From Anodontia alba (lineage: Eukaryota; Mollusca; Bivalvia; Lucinida; Lucinidae), in assembly GCA_964016985.1 (NCBI GenBank), contig OZ024826.1:70400768-70464767 (forward strand): DNA of 64,000 bases, given 5' to 3'. Under the pieces are notes generated by a model. The model was not told the DNA's origin. It ran no database searches and worked only from the letters and a program-made list of their open reading frames with translations. Below are positions 10,451 through 22,171 of the stretch, piece by piece. Position 1 is the stretch's first letter, and every line of letters starts with the position of its first letter. The translations under genes and the position numbers were made by a program.

Positions 10451-11655
10451 TTATATATATATAATTATGAAGGAAGTTTGAAGGATATAGTAAGTTTGAA
10501 GGATATATGAAGGAAGTTTGCAAAGGATATAGATGTGTCAGGTGGTATGCAAATCAGTACTAGGAAGTGCCTTTTGTCCCCTGACCCACAATGCCCATAG
10601 CTCCCAGATAGTAGCATACAAATCAGCACTGTATTGCTATTTGGGTATATTTCTGACTTAATGTGTAGCTTTTGACGTCAGCTGAACCTTAGGTGGTATG
10701 TTATGAAATAAAATGAACATAAGGATAAGGAGTTGGAATTTCAACACAATATGATAAGATTTGCTTAAGTAGGAGCTGCTTGTCACACCTTTAGAGGCAA
10801 GTATATGATTATGGACGTAGTGTTGTTTTACAAATGCCATGTCTGGTTCATTGTGAGTATGATATAAAGTACAAATAGGTTGTATATAGTAAATTATATA
10901 TTAAGATACGAGTATGCATGTATTTGATTATTCTTCCTTAACATATTCGATTTTTATGTTAATATGTGTTCCTGTATGCGTGTTTTTGTACACTCTCCTA
11001 CACAGAGGAAATAAAGAAATCTGTATATCCAATGATGAATCTCCCATGGCTTTCAAAAGCTGCAGCATCTATTATTGAGAGTTAGGTGTTTAATATCTCC
11101 ATTATTTAACGATACTGTCTTTGGTTTCTGATAACCTGGGGGAAATATTCCCGAACATGATCGTCATACGTAAACAACTAATCGTACAATATTGACATCG
11201 CATGCGTGCATGTGTTTGTTGTAATCGTAAAACCCCTATAGGGGACATGGCTGTTTTGCAAATATTACAGTAATAAATATCACCCGGTCAAGTCAAACCA
11301 TGTCTCTTTCGTACATTCCAATTTTCTGACATGTTCCTCAAAGTTAAGGTTTACCTTAACTTAAGGATTTCCTCAAATCTGTCTAAAAGAGGGTTTCAAT
11401 GTCTCCTCGAAGTGAAGGACCTCCTTAATTTGAGGAAATAGCGTATTATTCGACAAGCACAGCTACCTTAAAGTAAAGGATTGACCTTTATGACATACAG
11501 AGTGTAGATTGTAAACAAGCACAAATTTGAGAGAGCTTTAAACCGCGTGTAGCGAAGACAAAGATTCCGTCGCAGAAGTAAAGTTTTTCGATGCCAGACA
11601 GGTTCTAATTATTTGAAAAATCGTTTGGAAACTGAAATATGGGACCGGTTTCGGT
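10451..11655. other. No gene recognised; short inverted CCTTAA/CTCAAAT motifs near 11340-11470
   Basis: 10481-10530 holds a small duplication of GAAGGAAGTTTGAAGGATAT. Around 11330-11470 there are several small inverted motifs, including GTTAAGGT-TT-ACCTTAAC, in diverged copies. Nothing coding is seen. Confidence 0.5.
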
Positions 11656-11659
11656 TTTT

Positions 11660-12150
11660 ACCATATAGTGCAGATTATATTTTATTTCCTTTGGAATCAT
11701 TGGGCCCATTGTGGTATATTTGAAAATGGAGTTCTGCTCATGTGTACGCTAGAGGGCGTAAGCAGTGTTGCAAAGTTCATTACTGCTTATGAAGAGTCTA
11801 AAAAAAACCGAGACTCCCATTTTCTAATCCGTAGTGTGTTTTTTGTTTCCAAAGGCAATTTTTTTTACGTTTATTTTACTACACTGCAGCTGGTGTTAGT
11901 GCCGTGTGGCGGCGGCTGAACGTCTCCCCGTTAGTTACCATAGTGTAGATTATATTTCATTTCCTTTGGGATCATTGGGCTCATTGTGGTATATTTGAAA
12001 ATGGAGTTCTGCTCATGTATTCGATGGCGGGCGTAAGCAGTGTTGCAAACTTCATTATGCTTATGTCTCAATAAAACCGAAAGTCCCATTTTCTAATCCG
12101 TAGTGTGTTCTTTGTTTCCAAAGGCAATCTTTTTTACGTTTATTTTGTAC
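11660..12150 (+). repeat. Hairpin-bearing dispersed repeat, about 1.9 units
   Basis: A full unit lies between two occurrences of the junction motif ACGTTTATTTT (about 11877 and 12136), preceded by most of another unit. The arm pair around AAAACCGAGACTCCC is imperfect here. The unit includes CTACACTGCAGCTGGTGTTA, GTGCCGTGTGGCGGC, TTTGAAAATGGAGTTCTG and GCAGTGTTGCAAA. It is similar to the 60 kb copy and in the same orientation. Confidence 0.8.
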
Positions 12151-12474
12151 CGAGATAAAAAATGTATATTTATTATGGACATGATTCGCCCCCGTTCTGC
12201 ATCATACACCAGACGGAGTATGGCACTTTCACCCATGTATGCATAATCATTGCATCTTGGAAAAACAATCGTTAAATCCAAGGCTTCATTTTTATAACAA
12301 TGCCGGTAAGTAGATGATCACGGCCAGGAATATTTCAGTATGCATCGGCGTTGATGGGGAAATAGAAGTTTTGAAGAGAGAAAGAAGAATGAACGGAAAA
12401 TCACAGGGAGAAGGTGAGAAATATGAAGTTATTTTTTTCTCTGTTTTCATTCTGCTGTATTCCTTCCTATAATT

Positions 12475-12770
12475 TTCTACTTCTCACTTCCCACTATCTA
12501 CTTCTGACTTACACACATGTTTGCGTGTTGCTATCAACTAGAAAACCTTAAGTAGGACATGAGCAATGGGACGAATCAAGAAGTCTGACATCCGATTGAC
12601 TTGCCACTTTCTTCTCTTTCAAACTTCTGATTATGTACTTCTTACTTCTGACTTTCTACTTCCCACGTCACTTCCGATTTACTACTTCTGATTTTCGACT
12701 TCCTACTTATGGTTTCTCGATTCCTACTTCTGACTCTTCGCTTCCTACTTCTGATTCCCTGCTTCCATAA
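12475..12770. repeat. Degenerate polypyrimidine minisatellite
   Basis: Many irregular copies of roughly CTTCTGACTT, CTACTTC and CTTCCTACTT lie on the plus strand, leaving it strongly C/T-rich. There is no fixed long period. Confidence 0.65.
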
Positions 12771-12779
12771 TATTAAAAG

Positions 12780-13590
12780 TGTAGTGAAAACAAGGACTGG
12801 GAAATAGGAAGTAAAAAAGTATTACATCACCTCCTGTCTTTAGTTGATACATGTCATACTTCTATTAAATAATTATTTCAAGAAATACCATGGGAAGTAT
12901 TTCCATACAACATGGTCCGATAACATGCGCACCCTTAGTTTTCGACAGCTAATCGATCAATAAGTTACAAGTGACTTGTTCAAATAGAAAATGAAAATAT
13001 GATGAATGCAACCAGCGTAGACCCAAACCATGTGAATACGTGCAGTCTGAACAAAGTCTTCACTGATCCTTAACATTATGGTTGAACATTAAAGACTCTG
13101 ATCGTATACAGGCAGATCTAGGTCTACACTCTTCGCCAATGTCACAAGGTCGTTTTTACCTAAAGGGGCTTTCTAAACTGTAATACACATGCTGTTCTAC
13201 TGTCCCATCAGCGTATACCTGTTAATATGATTCATAATGAAATGTTAAAATAGACTGTAGATGAGCATATTTGCAAGAAGAAATGAACACTCGGAGCTTC
13301 GTGTTATTATTTTAACTGTTTAGACCTCCAAAGAGTGATAAGTTAAAACTCAAATATTCAAAATTACGTCAGTCAATGTAAATGAACACTATATAATCTA
13401 CATCGTATACAAGTTATTATTCAGTTAATTTCGTGTGTGCCCATGTTGTTGTATTGACCCGACCTGTGACTGGTGAAAAATTAACTTTCATTAATTACAT
13501 GTTATTAATAAACTTAACGAAAGCTTAAACTGATACATACGACAAAATTTGGCTACAGAACAGTGCATCACACAGACGACAAACTCCAGA
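12780..13590. other. No gene recognised
   Basis: AT-rich sequence without long open frames, clear repeats or RNA motifs that I can support. Confidence 0.5.
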
Positions 13591-13594
13591 AATT

Positions 13595-13895
13595 TTGACA
13601 AACTCGACTAATACGGAATACAAACACTGGAGACCAGGAGGTTGCGGGTTCAACCCCCGCCGAGGTCGGCAACATTCTTTCGTGGAGATTGATCGTGAAA
13701 TATTTTCTACGGTCATTTTCTCCCTTCCGCTAATTCAAGAAGGGCAGTTGTCAGTTTCTGGCGAAAGAATGTGCACAATACTGGTTAACCGCTTAGAGGA
13801 CTAAGCCTGCCCAGTAAACGTGTGGTTAGGCAAACTGACCGCGCTCGACATGACCCCACTGGGTTGACTGGGTCGTAAAATCGCAACACAAACAA
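13595..13895 (+). mobile_element. tRNA-derived SINE with mollusc-type tail
   Basis: GGGTTCAACCCCC at 13646-13658 is a box B within a T-arm-like pair GCGGG/CCCGC. Downstream comes TTAACCGCTTAGAGGACTAA, then GTGTGGTTAGGCAAACTGAC, GACTGGGTCGTAAAATCGCA and a short ACAAACAAACAAAC end. The downstream half recurs at 19985-20100 and, more distantly, in minus orientation within 31540-32045. Box A is not clear, so this copy is probably inactive. Confidence 0.6.
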
Positions 13896-14572
13896 ACAAA
13901 CGGAATACAAACACACTCAACCAAGACGAGTCCGTAATGTCCGAGCTGTCCTGTATTAATCAAAATGATCTGTACTGGCCAAGTTTGTCTATATAAACCG
14001 AGTTTCAATCTAAGGTAAATGTGTAATTACCCATACAAGTGCATGTACTTCATTAAGTATTTTATGTATCATCAAATAAAGTCAAACTAGATATACTAGT
14101 CTTTTATAGGTTTCAGGATCAAGTTGTCCCTTTTCGACTTATCAGTCAGGACTTGTAATATGTATATATGTCTGTGGGCAAATCGTGTGTTACAGTACAA
14201 AAGGCAAAATATACCAAAGGCAAGAATTCTTGCTATGGTAACAAAATTGCTCTATAAATAATAATACCAAAAGTAAGAAAACGGCACCATTGACAACAAC
14301 ATTAAACAATAGGGCACTTTCGATTCGTTAAACCGTGTCTTAAGTTCAGAAATAGTAGCCACAGTACTAAAGATATTGTTGTAGATTACTGACTGAAAAT
14401 GTTAAATATTCGAAAACAAAAAAAACCGGGCTACAGTGATGCATTTTGCAGGGAAAACGCCATTTGCCTTGATGCTTATTTTGCAGATATAATAAGCAAA
14501 CGCGGCTTTGTTTTGCTATAAATAACAGACCCAGATCGAAAGCAGTTCACAAAAGTTTCGCAAAAGTTAAGA

Positions 14573-14573
14573 A

Positions 14574-14618
<45 letters not shown>

Positions 14619-14619
14619 T
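14573..14619. repeat. (ATT)n microsatellite
   Basis: About fifteen uninterrupted ATT units. Confidence 0.95.
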
Positions 14620-14857
14620 CTAAAAACATCAGCGAGCTTGAAAACATATAACGTCAATAGTGTCGGAGTAAATCTAATCCAGAACGAAAAGCATCCAAGG
14701 TGGAAAAAAGGCATCTCGAATACTGAAGCAATTTTCGCACCAGGGTAAAATCATCCTTGACCTAGCATATTTTAAAACGTTGTTTAACTGGTACAGACAC
14801 TTTCCAGCTAGAGTGAAAATAATGCATAAATACACAGCTGAAAATTATCGTATAACT

Positions 14858-14895
14858 GAGACGTTTCCAAAGTTTATATACTTTGGAAACGTCTC
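14858..14895. repeat. Perfect 15-16 bp inverted repeat
   Basis: GAGACGTTTCCAAAG at 14858-14872 is followed after 8 bases by its exact complement CTTTGGAAACGTCTC. It would form a strong hairpin with an AT-rich loop. No terminator-like or gene context is present. Confidence 0.85.
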
Positions 14896-14899
14896 AATT

Positions 14900-15890
14900 C
14901 TACGATTCCACCCGAAGTCCATCCGAATTAAAATCTTTAACAGAGGTGATATATGAGGTGAGTTTTAAATACACTAACGAAATACTTAACTAAGGTAAAA
15001 CTCCGTACTCAATTAATGGGGGATACATCAACTTCAGGAACGATTGTAATCCTGGGCCCTGGAATTTTGTCTCGTGCTAATGTTAACATACAGAGTTAGA
15101 AAATTAATTAGAACGATGTTTCCAGATATGGCACCGGAATGAATGTAGTCTGTCACAGTCCTGACAGGGAAAAGCTTTTAAGATTAGTCGTAGACTCGGA
15201 AACTGCTGTGAAACAATTAAGAGGAACTGCTACACTTTCAACGGAGGCAACTCTCATAAAATGTTTTAACAGCCTTTTGAAAAGGAATCTACTCCACGGT
15301 GAAAGAATTTGCTCCACGCGGGAACACATTCTTCCGTTTTAGAGTAGGCTTCTTTACAGAAGCGGCTTATTATGTTGTAAAGCAAACTGAAAGTCATAAA
15401 ACTTGTTCTCCTTTTAAAATAATGAATAATCTACCAGCTGTACCAAGCCCTCTTAAAAGATAGTGTTTCATGGACAAATCTTCATAATTTACTTTTTATA
15501 AACTTTTCCAGAAAACTAACGTATCAACATCAAACCGTCCAATTATAAAACCATGAATATTTACGCAGACAGGAACTAGCAACTGTGATTAAGGCGTAAT
15601 ACACAGATGATGACACTAGCCATGTTGTATGGAAGACCATTTCATAGAATGGAAAATGCAAGTGGTCTATGTTTTACGTTTATTTCCAAACCGGTTGATT
15701 GTTTGTTGTTTGAATTTTGTAACCCCACTGGAAGTAGAATAAAGCTGCCGTTTAGGTCTCTTTAACAATAGCATTCTTTTGCATCAAATATACGGGTGGA
15801 TTTGCAATGCAATGCAATCAAATTTTCAATTTATTTATTATCTTTTGCAAGATACGTGTTGCATGGAATCGCCTTGCATCCTCTTTGCTA
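14900..15890. other. No gene recognised; one unassigned 67-codon frame
   Basis: The open frame at 15139-15342 has plausible amino-acid composition but no recognised domain. No flanking splice sites could be argued with confidence. Confidence 0.4.
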
Positions 15891-15893
15891 TAA

Positions 15894-15910
15894 TGTGTGT
15901 TTGTGTGTGT

Positions 15911-15975
<65 letters not shown>

Positions 15976-15976
15976 T
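15894..15976. repeat. (GT)n microsatellite
   Basis: Nearly uninterrupted GT dinucleotides with a few GTAT interruptions. Confidence 0.95.
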
Positions 15977-15979
15977 TAC

Positions 15980-17100
15980 AGGGATGTCAAGTTAAATCTT
16001 TTAAAATATTTTATATGTTGTCTTTGCTCTTGTTCTAGAGAAACTCTGCACGGTCTACGAGTATGTTTGTAATGTTACATGCATACATATTGTAAAACAT
16101 CTTCTGTATATGTAATAAAACATTCATACCAGTATATTTATATACACGAATAATCAGCGGGATGGAACCCGCAGTTGGAACCTTTTTGTGTTTCCCGTCC
16201 AGTTATTTACACATTCGCTTGTGTCACATCATATTCCAGGTTTCCCTCAATTAGTCCGTGTCGTGGAAGCAGTCCTAGGTTTCGCTAGCAAGCTTAATTG
16301 TTGTCAGATGTTTCCTTTTTGAACATATATTGGTGTTTCATGAAGGCCGCCATCTTTCTTTCAGCCAAGGAATCTGACGGCAAATGAAATAGCTGCAATC
16401 GATGACTCATATTTCACGCGCGGAACTAGTCGCCACTTTGAAATGTCTAGATATTGTGGATCATTCTAAAATCAAGTTCTAACAACCAGCCAACAATTGC
16501 GCGGGCTTGATTGAAGGACCCAGGGTTGTAATTGAACGAGCCGAAGACTCTTCTGGAATGGGTCGTCGGTTTGTTTCATACAAATATTGCAGCTCTGGAA
16601 CGCTGCACCGGAAAATTTTATACCGAGAAAATGTGACATTTCTATGTTAGTTGTCTGACCTAGACCCAACCCTTAACTTTTGAACTAGTGAGTCAAGCTT
16701 TGAAGTGAGTTATATTTAAGAAGCACCAAAAGGCCTGATTACAAGTTGTTAAGCTCGGGGCTGCAAATCTTGATTAAAATTTACTTGGAAAGCATTTTGG
16801 GCCTTCCAATACTTAAGTTGATTATTATACCCAACGTCCCTCCCCTTAGCAATTCTGTGACTGACGTGATAGTGTAATAGCTTTTTAACGTATTATTTTG
16901 CTGCAGAGAAACACTCTTTGTAATGTCATTTCCATGTCTGCGTTAAGTTTGTAAGATGATGCTCGGTAATTTACGTTACCAATAGTTTAAGTTATTTACG
17001 TTACCCGTAGCCTTAGTAACGCCACTTTAGTTACCTTAGTTTTAAGATTTCATTTTATCACCACCCTCATCTTCATATGATCAAATAGTTTATCAAGTGT
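15980..17100. other. No gene recognised
   Basis: Mixed-composition sequence with only short open frames. Around 16930-17040 there are several TTACGTTACC-like motifs, a weak local repetition. Confidence 0.45.
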
Positions 17101-17104
17101 GAAT

Positions 17105-17450
17105 GTCTGGAAATAATAATAATTAAGCAGCAGACGGGCTCTTGTTTACATTCTCCTTATTGTATAGAAAAGACCATTTGTAGAAAAGAAAGCATCTTCT
17201 CCTTCTCCTCCCTTCGCTCGCACGCCCACACGCTTCACCCGCTTCGAGAGAGAAGTTCATGTAGCAACGAGGGACGTCACAGTATCTTTCAGTCGAAGTG
17301 ACATAGGGTTCTAATCCCACTAGAGGCAGAAAAAAGCTGAAACCTATACTTTATTTTACAAACCAGTTTATTTTCATTCGACACCACGGTTATCCATAGC
17401 TGGAACCGCTAAGCGCTCGGCCACGCTAACGCTCTCCTGCTTTATAAAAA
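17105..17450. repeat. Possible tRNA-Ser/Leu-like relic pieces
   Basis: On the minus strand, GCGTGGCCGAGCG (complement of about 17412-17425) looks like the box A region of Ser/Leu tRNAs. On the plus strand, GGGTTCTAATCCCAC near 17308 looks like a box B. The two halves are in opposite orientation, so this is not a tRNA gene and at best is a rearranged SINE relic. Confidence 0.3.
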
Positions 17451-17867
17451 TGAATTGCAATGTTATGGACTTGGTTTAAATGTATTTTATTTCACAAAGT
17501 ATACATGGGTACAAACATAATGTTGTGAAAATACACATTAAAGGATCAGAACGAAACCAATGATACTTATTTAGTTCATCTCCTTAATAACTGTTCATAT
17601 ACATTCAAACAAACAATATAAACTAAGATTTTGATCATTTTTTATATAAAAAATAGGTAATTGTATCAGTAGAAATGGTTAGAAAAGTAACATTAATAGA
17701 GAAACGTAGTGTAACAGAAAACTTGGATACATGCATCAGTATTGTGTATTAAGTTGTTTGTTTCAAAAAATGCAGAAGATTATTAGCTTTGATGAAGGTT
17801 ATACATTAGGTATGATAGAAGAGAACTTTGAGTATATAAGAGTTTAGTTATTCAGAGAGACCGAGAA

Positions 17868-17981
<114 letters not shown>

Positions 17982-18164
17982 GCTAGGCGCAGAGTACGCG
18001 ACAGTAATGCTAAAAAACTCCCTTTCATCCAAACAAAACTAGCCGCATGGCAAATTTGACAAATATAATGTTATAAATTCTTGGATTACTTGGTAGTGAT
18101 TATATATTTTTTGATTTTCTGTTATGTTATGGATTTGTGAGGGCAAGGGTTGTGGTCACGTAAA

Positions 18165-18530
18165 ATCGATTTACTCACCCCCCTCCCCCCCCCCACCCCC
18201 CCCCCCCCCCCCCCGCAACCACAAATCCCCCAGTAAGGTGTTTACTGATCGTTCTAAGGCGGTGCTTGAGCTGAGCTGTGGTTTACTATTTCTGTCATCG
18301 TATGTCTTTGCATGTATGTCCTTTTTTTATTATTTTGGATAGCCGTTTGGCTAATTTTTTGGGAAAGAAAATGTCCTTTTGGCTTTCTACTTATAATGTT
18401 TTGATTGTGGTGCCGTTGCTTTAAGTGCGTCATTCATTCTCTTTGGTGTCTTGGACGGAAGGTGTTAGGTAATTGTATCGATTTCTGATCATTGCCTTCC
18501 TTTGTATTTGTATCGATGTGTAAACGCCCA
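18165..18530 (+). repeat. C-tract/ACTGACCGTTC-core dispersed repeat, copy 1 of a local duplication
   Basis: A long C-rich tract (about 18176-18214) is followed by TTTACTGATCGTTCTAAGGC, then by GGTTTACTATTTCTGTCAT, TTTTGATTGTGGTGCCGTTG and GTGTTAGGTAATTGTATCG. The whole block is repeated about 535 bp downstream at 18700-19045. Confidence 0.75.
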
Positions 18531-18699
18531 ACGGCGAATCACTCACAAACTGAATAAAGCCCTTCGATCTTTGTCCTAAGTATGAGAGTATGTAAATGCC
18601 AACAATCAAATAGCGATAAATTACTGTAAGCCTTTTGAACTGCAATTAATTTTACAGAGATCATGAAGATGGCAGCCAAGAAATTCTGTAAATAGGAAT

Positions 18700-19045
18700 G
18701 GGCCACGTAAAATCGATTAAAGCCCCCCTCACCGCCCCCCGCCGCACCCCCCACCCCCATCCCCAAACTCAGTAATATTTTGCTGACCGTTTCATGGCGG
18801 TGCTTCTGCTGTAGTTTATTATTTCTGTAATTGTATGTCTATGCATGTATGTCCTGGTGAAATGTTTATTTTAGATAGCCATGTGGCCAATTTTTGGGAA
18901 AGAAATTGTCCTTTTAGCTTTCTGCTTGTAGTGTTTTGATTGTGGTGCCGTTGCTTTATGTGCGTCCTTCATTCCCTTTGTGTCCTTGGTGTTAGGTAAT
19001 TGTATCGGTTCCTGATAATTGCCTTCCTTTCTATTTTTCAAGAGG
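18700..19045 (+). repeat. C-tract/core dispersed repeat, copy 2 of the duplication
   Basis: The block aligns with 18165-18530 over its length: C-rich tract near 18725-18760, GCTGACCGTTTCATGGCGGT, AGTTTATTATTTCTGTAAT, TTTTGATTGTGGTGCCGTTG and GGTGTTAGGTAATTGTATCG. The offset of matched landmarks is about 535 bp. Confidence 0.75.
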
Positions 19046-19499
19046 TCAGGATGTCAAAATCACATTGCTTCCTTCCAAAAAATGGTTTGTTTTAAAAGAA
19101 AATGATTTGGTGCTTCACATGTTGCTGTATGTTTTGTATTCTTGTGTCAAATTTCTTTGCTAGCATTGTGGCACCCTCAATTGCTGACCACTTTGCTTTC
19201 TGTTCCTTCTGTTTGTGTTTTGTATATTATTTCCCTCTATGCAAGCAGACTATTTGTTTTGTATTTATAGCAACCTGAACCTGGGGCGCAGATATGAAGC
19301 CAGTAAAATCTGTCGCTGCATGTTAAGTTCTAAATCGAATGACCCTTGAAAGCAATGAACTCTCTCACGAAGTTGAAAACAGCTCAAGCTTTCCTGCCCA
19401 GACTAGTTTCGACTAATTAGGCCTCATCAAATACCTCATATAAATTTCAAAATTCCCGGACTGGGCTCATTGATCACAAAGGACCAGTCCTATTCACAT

Positions 19500-19695
19500 T
19501 CTAGCAATGTGGTCACCCATTGTACGACACTTTCATTTCTGTTTGATTTCCTTGTTCTGATGCTAGCACTATTGTCTTGCATTGCAATCACCTCGTTAGG
19601 GAAGTGGTTGTTTTGCCTTCCGCGGGTTTGTAAGGTGTATGCTATCCGTAGAAACGTGTTTATGTTTCCTGTGGTGCCATGGGTAACATAACATT
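19500..19695 (+). repeat. Diverged partial member of the C-tract/core family
   Basis: The segment with GCAATCACCTCGTTAGGGAAG near 19584 matches the GCGATTACCTCGTTTGGGGAAG segment found, inverted, at 26222-26600. No C-tract or core is left here. Confidence 0.4.
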
Positions 19696-19889
19696 GGTAA
19701 GCTGTGTTCTGTGATGGTGTCTCTTCCTGGATGGCTTCCTTACTATTTTAATCGTATAACCAAAATCGTGAAAAAGCGCCGAATAATGTCTCCCGATATG
19801 CCCCGGTTTTCACTATACTGTATGGGAGAACATTAGGGTGTACATTCTAGACTTTAAAGTAACGCTAGGCGATGAAATTGTAGTCTCTT

Positions 19890-19985
19890 TGTAAAGACTG
19901 ATTTTTCGTAAATCTTTTCACAATATCTAATTGCAGGAGTTTTAATAGCAATGAGTTAAGAGGTCAACAATTTAGAAAGTTCAGT
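19890..19985 (+). repeat. Short dispersed repeat shared with 61745-61860
   Basis: CACAATATCTAATTGCA, AGTTTTAATAGCA and an AATTT-AAAG end occur in the same order and orientation at both places. The 61.7 kb copy lies beside the Penelope-like relic. Confidence 0.6.
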
Positions 19986-20185
19986 AGTGGTACAGGAGCT
20001 AAGCCTGCCCGGAAAAAGTGTGGTTAGATAAACTGATCAGCTCAGCATAACCGTAATAATTTTGACTGGGCCGTTAAACTTTATCCCAACAATCAGCTGT
20101 AGTTAAAGCCCTCACACACACACACACACACATACACACACACACGCACGCACGCACACACACATACACACACACACAAAAGAAA
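19985..20185 (+). repeat. SINE tail fragment followed by (CA)n
   Basis: TAAGCCTGCCCGGAAAAAGT, GTGTGGTTAGATAAACTGAT and GACTGGGCCGTTAAACTTTA parallel the tail half of the SINE at 13595-13895. A CA-rich tract follows at about 20112-20178. Confidence 0.6.
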
Positions 20186-20370
20186 CGCCAGGGGTGTCTA
20201 GTTTACTGGACCAGACTAGTCAGGTTCGGCAATTAGGCTTCATCAGTGACCCTCATAAATTTATAGTAGAACCACAGCAAGGCAAAAATAAATCGTAATC
20301 CACAGGTTTTTTTTTCTAATTTAGTTTTAACTTTTGTCTAATTGATACAAAACTAATGCGGTAATATATA

Positions 20371-21858
20371 CTTGGGTAAAAAAGAAACGCAAGTTCAAAT
20401 TTTTAAATACTGAAAGTTTGTTTGTGAACAAACTGATCTAGTTTTCTGTATTTGGTGACATTAGTGTACTTCCCCGTGTATGGATCACACAAAATCACTG
20501 AAGCGTGAACACAGGCTACACAATATCGTTGTACCTGAATTTCGTTATATCCGTGCTGCACGGGTAATGTCGCGTGGTAGAGACTTTAACACATTACCAA
20601 ATCGAACTTTCGTTCCATTCGTATCGGTTGCACAAAACGTTTGTTGTTTGAGTTTGTTGAGAGAAATGGTACGCTTATCGCAACTGGATAGGGGTAGAGC
20701 TATTGCTCTAATTTTGCAGGGTCGGTCGCAACGTGATGTCGCGCAGCAATTTGGGGTGCACGAGTCGACGATATCGCGCTTAGTTCAGCGTCTTAGAGCT
20801 ACCGGTAGGTTAACTGACCGTCCTAGGAGCGGACGTCCGCGCGTTACGACGCTACGTCAAGATAGACGTATACGTCTTGTACACCTTCGTAACAGGTTAA
20901 GGACGGCGACAGAGACCGCAAGAGAAGTTATCGGAACACATGGCCGTCGTGTGTGTCCAAGGACAGTCAGAAATCGCTTGCGAGAGTTCGATTTACGTCC
21001 ACGCCGTCCTTACATGGGCCCGAACCTTACGCCCAGGCGACGTCAACGCCGCATGCAATGGCTGCGTGCCCATGAACCAAATCTGTTTCGACTGGCTGAC
21101 TGGCGGCGTGTAATGTTCAGCGATGAGTCGCGATTTTCGCTTCAGCGGTCAGATAGGCGACAACGAGTGTATCGACGTCTTGGTGAGCGATATTCTAACG
21201 CTTGCGTACGAGAAGTCGACAGATTTGGGGGAGGGGGGGGGGGTCCGTAATGGTTTGGGGTGGGATTTCTCATGGGGTGAAAACGCCCCTAGTGGTTATT
21301 CAGGGTAATCTTACAGCCGTACGCTATCGGGATCAGGTGCTTATGCCTCACGTCCTCCCGCTTGTCAATGCTCATAATCTCACGTTTCAGCATGACAACG
21401 CGAGACCGCATGTTGCCAGGGTTTGTCGCGACTTCCTCAACCAGAATAATATCCAAGTGCTCGATTGGCCCCCATACAATCCAGATTTAAACCCAATCGA
21501 GCACTTTTGGGATGCGTTGGACAGGAGGGGCAGGAAGCGCGTCAACGTACCGAACAACGTCGCACAGCTCCAGCTAGCTCTTATTCAAGAGTGGAATAAT
21601 ATCCCTCAAAGGACCATTGACAACTTAGTCGGGTCTATGGTTAGAAGAGTGAGAGCCGCGACAGCAGCCCGTGGTGGACACACGCGCTATTGATACCCAT
21701 TATTTAATAACGTTGGGTGTCTGTGTTTAACGCTATTTATTGCAAACGTCGTCTGCTATACGACACTAAACCAACAGCATTTAACAGAAAATGAAATCCA
21801 CAATTTCCTTTAAAAATACAACCCAAGAATTAATACTTGCGTTTCTTTTTTCCGCTAG
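20371..21858 (+). mobile_element. Tc1-like DNA transposon, 1,488 bp, flanked by TA
   Basis: The terminal inverted repeats span about 24 bp and match at 21 positions; the shared core AAAAAAGAAACGCAAGT is exact. TA dinucleotides flank both ends (20369-20370 and 21859-21860), as expected for the TA duplication of the Tc1/mariner superfamily. The interior carries one transposase frame broken only at a G-run. The coding part is CpG-rich compared with its surroundings, consistent with a recent arrival. It is the most intact DNA transposon in the window. Confidence 0.92.
20666..21693 (+). pseudogene. Tc1-like DD34E transposase, single frameshift
   Basis: The product would cut and join transposon ends at TA sites. 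I chose the ATG at 20666 because LSQLDRGRAIAL and the helix-turn-helix region RDVAQQFGVHESTISRLVQR follow, as in Tc1 relatives; an upstream in-frame ATG at 20480 adds 62 residues of unlikely sequence. Further motifs are an arginine-rich linker with a GRPR-like GRPRVTT, FSDESRF (first catalytic Asp), MVWGGIS, QHDNARPH (second Asp) and LNPIEHFWD (Glu). Exactly 34 residues separate the second Asp and the Glu, giving DD34E. The frame breaks in the G-run at about 21228-21242, after the glycine that follows DRF, and reopens at once. The length of about 341 residues is normal for the family. The indel is in a homopolymer, so an assembly or sequencing error is possible and the gene could be intact. 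Confidence 0.92.
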
Positions 21859-21914
21859 TATATATCAATGGTGTCTATAATCCAACAAAGCAAAATGCCA
21901 GGAATTTTCTACGT

Positions 21915-21966
21915 TTTTTTTTTTTTTTTTTTTTTTTTGTTTTTTTTTTTTTTGTTTTGTTTTTTT
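21915..21966. repeat. T-rich tract
   Basis: Near-continuous T with two single G interruptions, just beyond the Tc1 element. Confidence 0.9.
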
Positions 21967-22171
21967 AATATTATTTTAGGCGAATGAATACATTTTCAAA
22001 ACAAACAATTGTCAATATTTTTTGTCTACGTGAAAGGAAAGAACCTGTTACAAAATTATTTCTTTAAGAAAAGAGACTTTGCAGAAAAGACTTGGTAACA
22101 GGAATACACAGAAACTTGTTTCCTTTGTAAACATGGCGGTAAATCTACCGGCTATATCCAGTACCGTTCAA

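Noticed and set aside
15779..16072. Open frames across the (GT)n tract
   Set aside because: Cys/Val-only peptides are translations of a dinucleotide repeat.
17105..17450. tRNA-Ser or tRNA-Leu gene
   Set aside because: The box A-like and box B-like pieces are on opposite strands.
20480..20665. Upstream start for the Tc1 transposase
   Set aside because: The added 62 residues do not resemble the family; ATG at 20666 places the helix-turn-helix at the expected distance.
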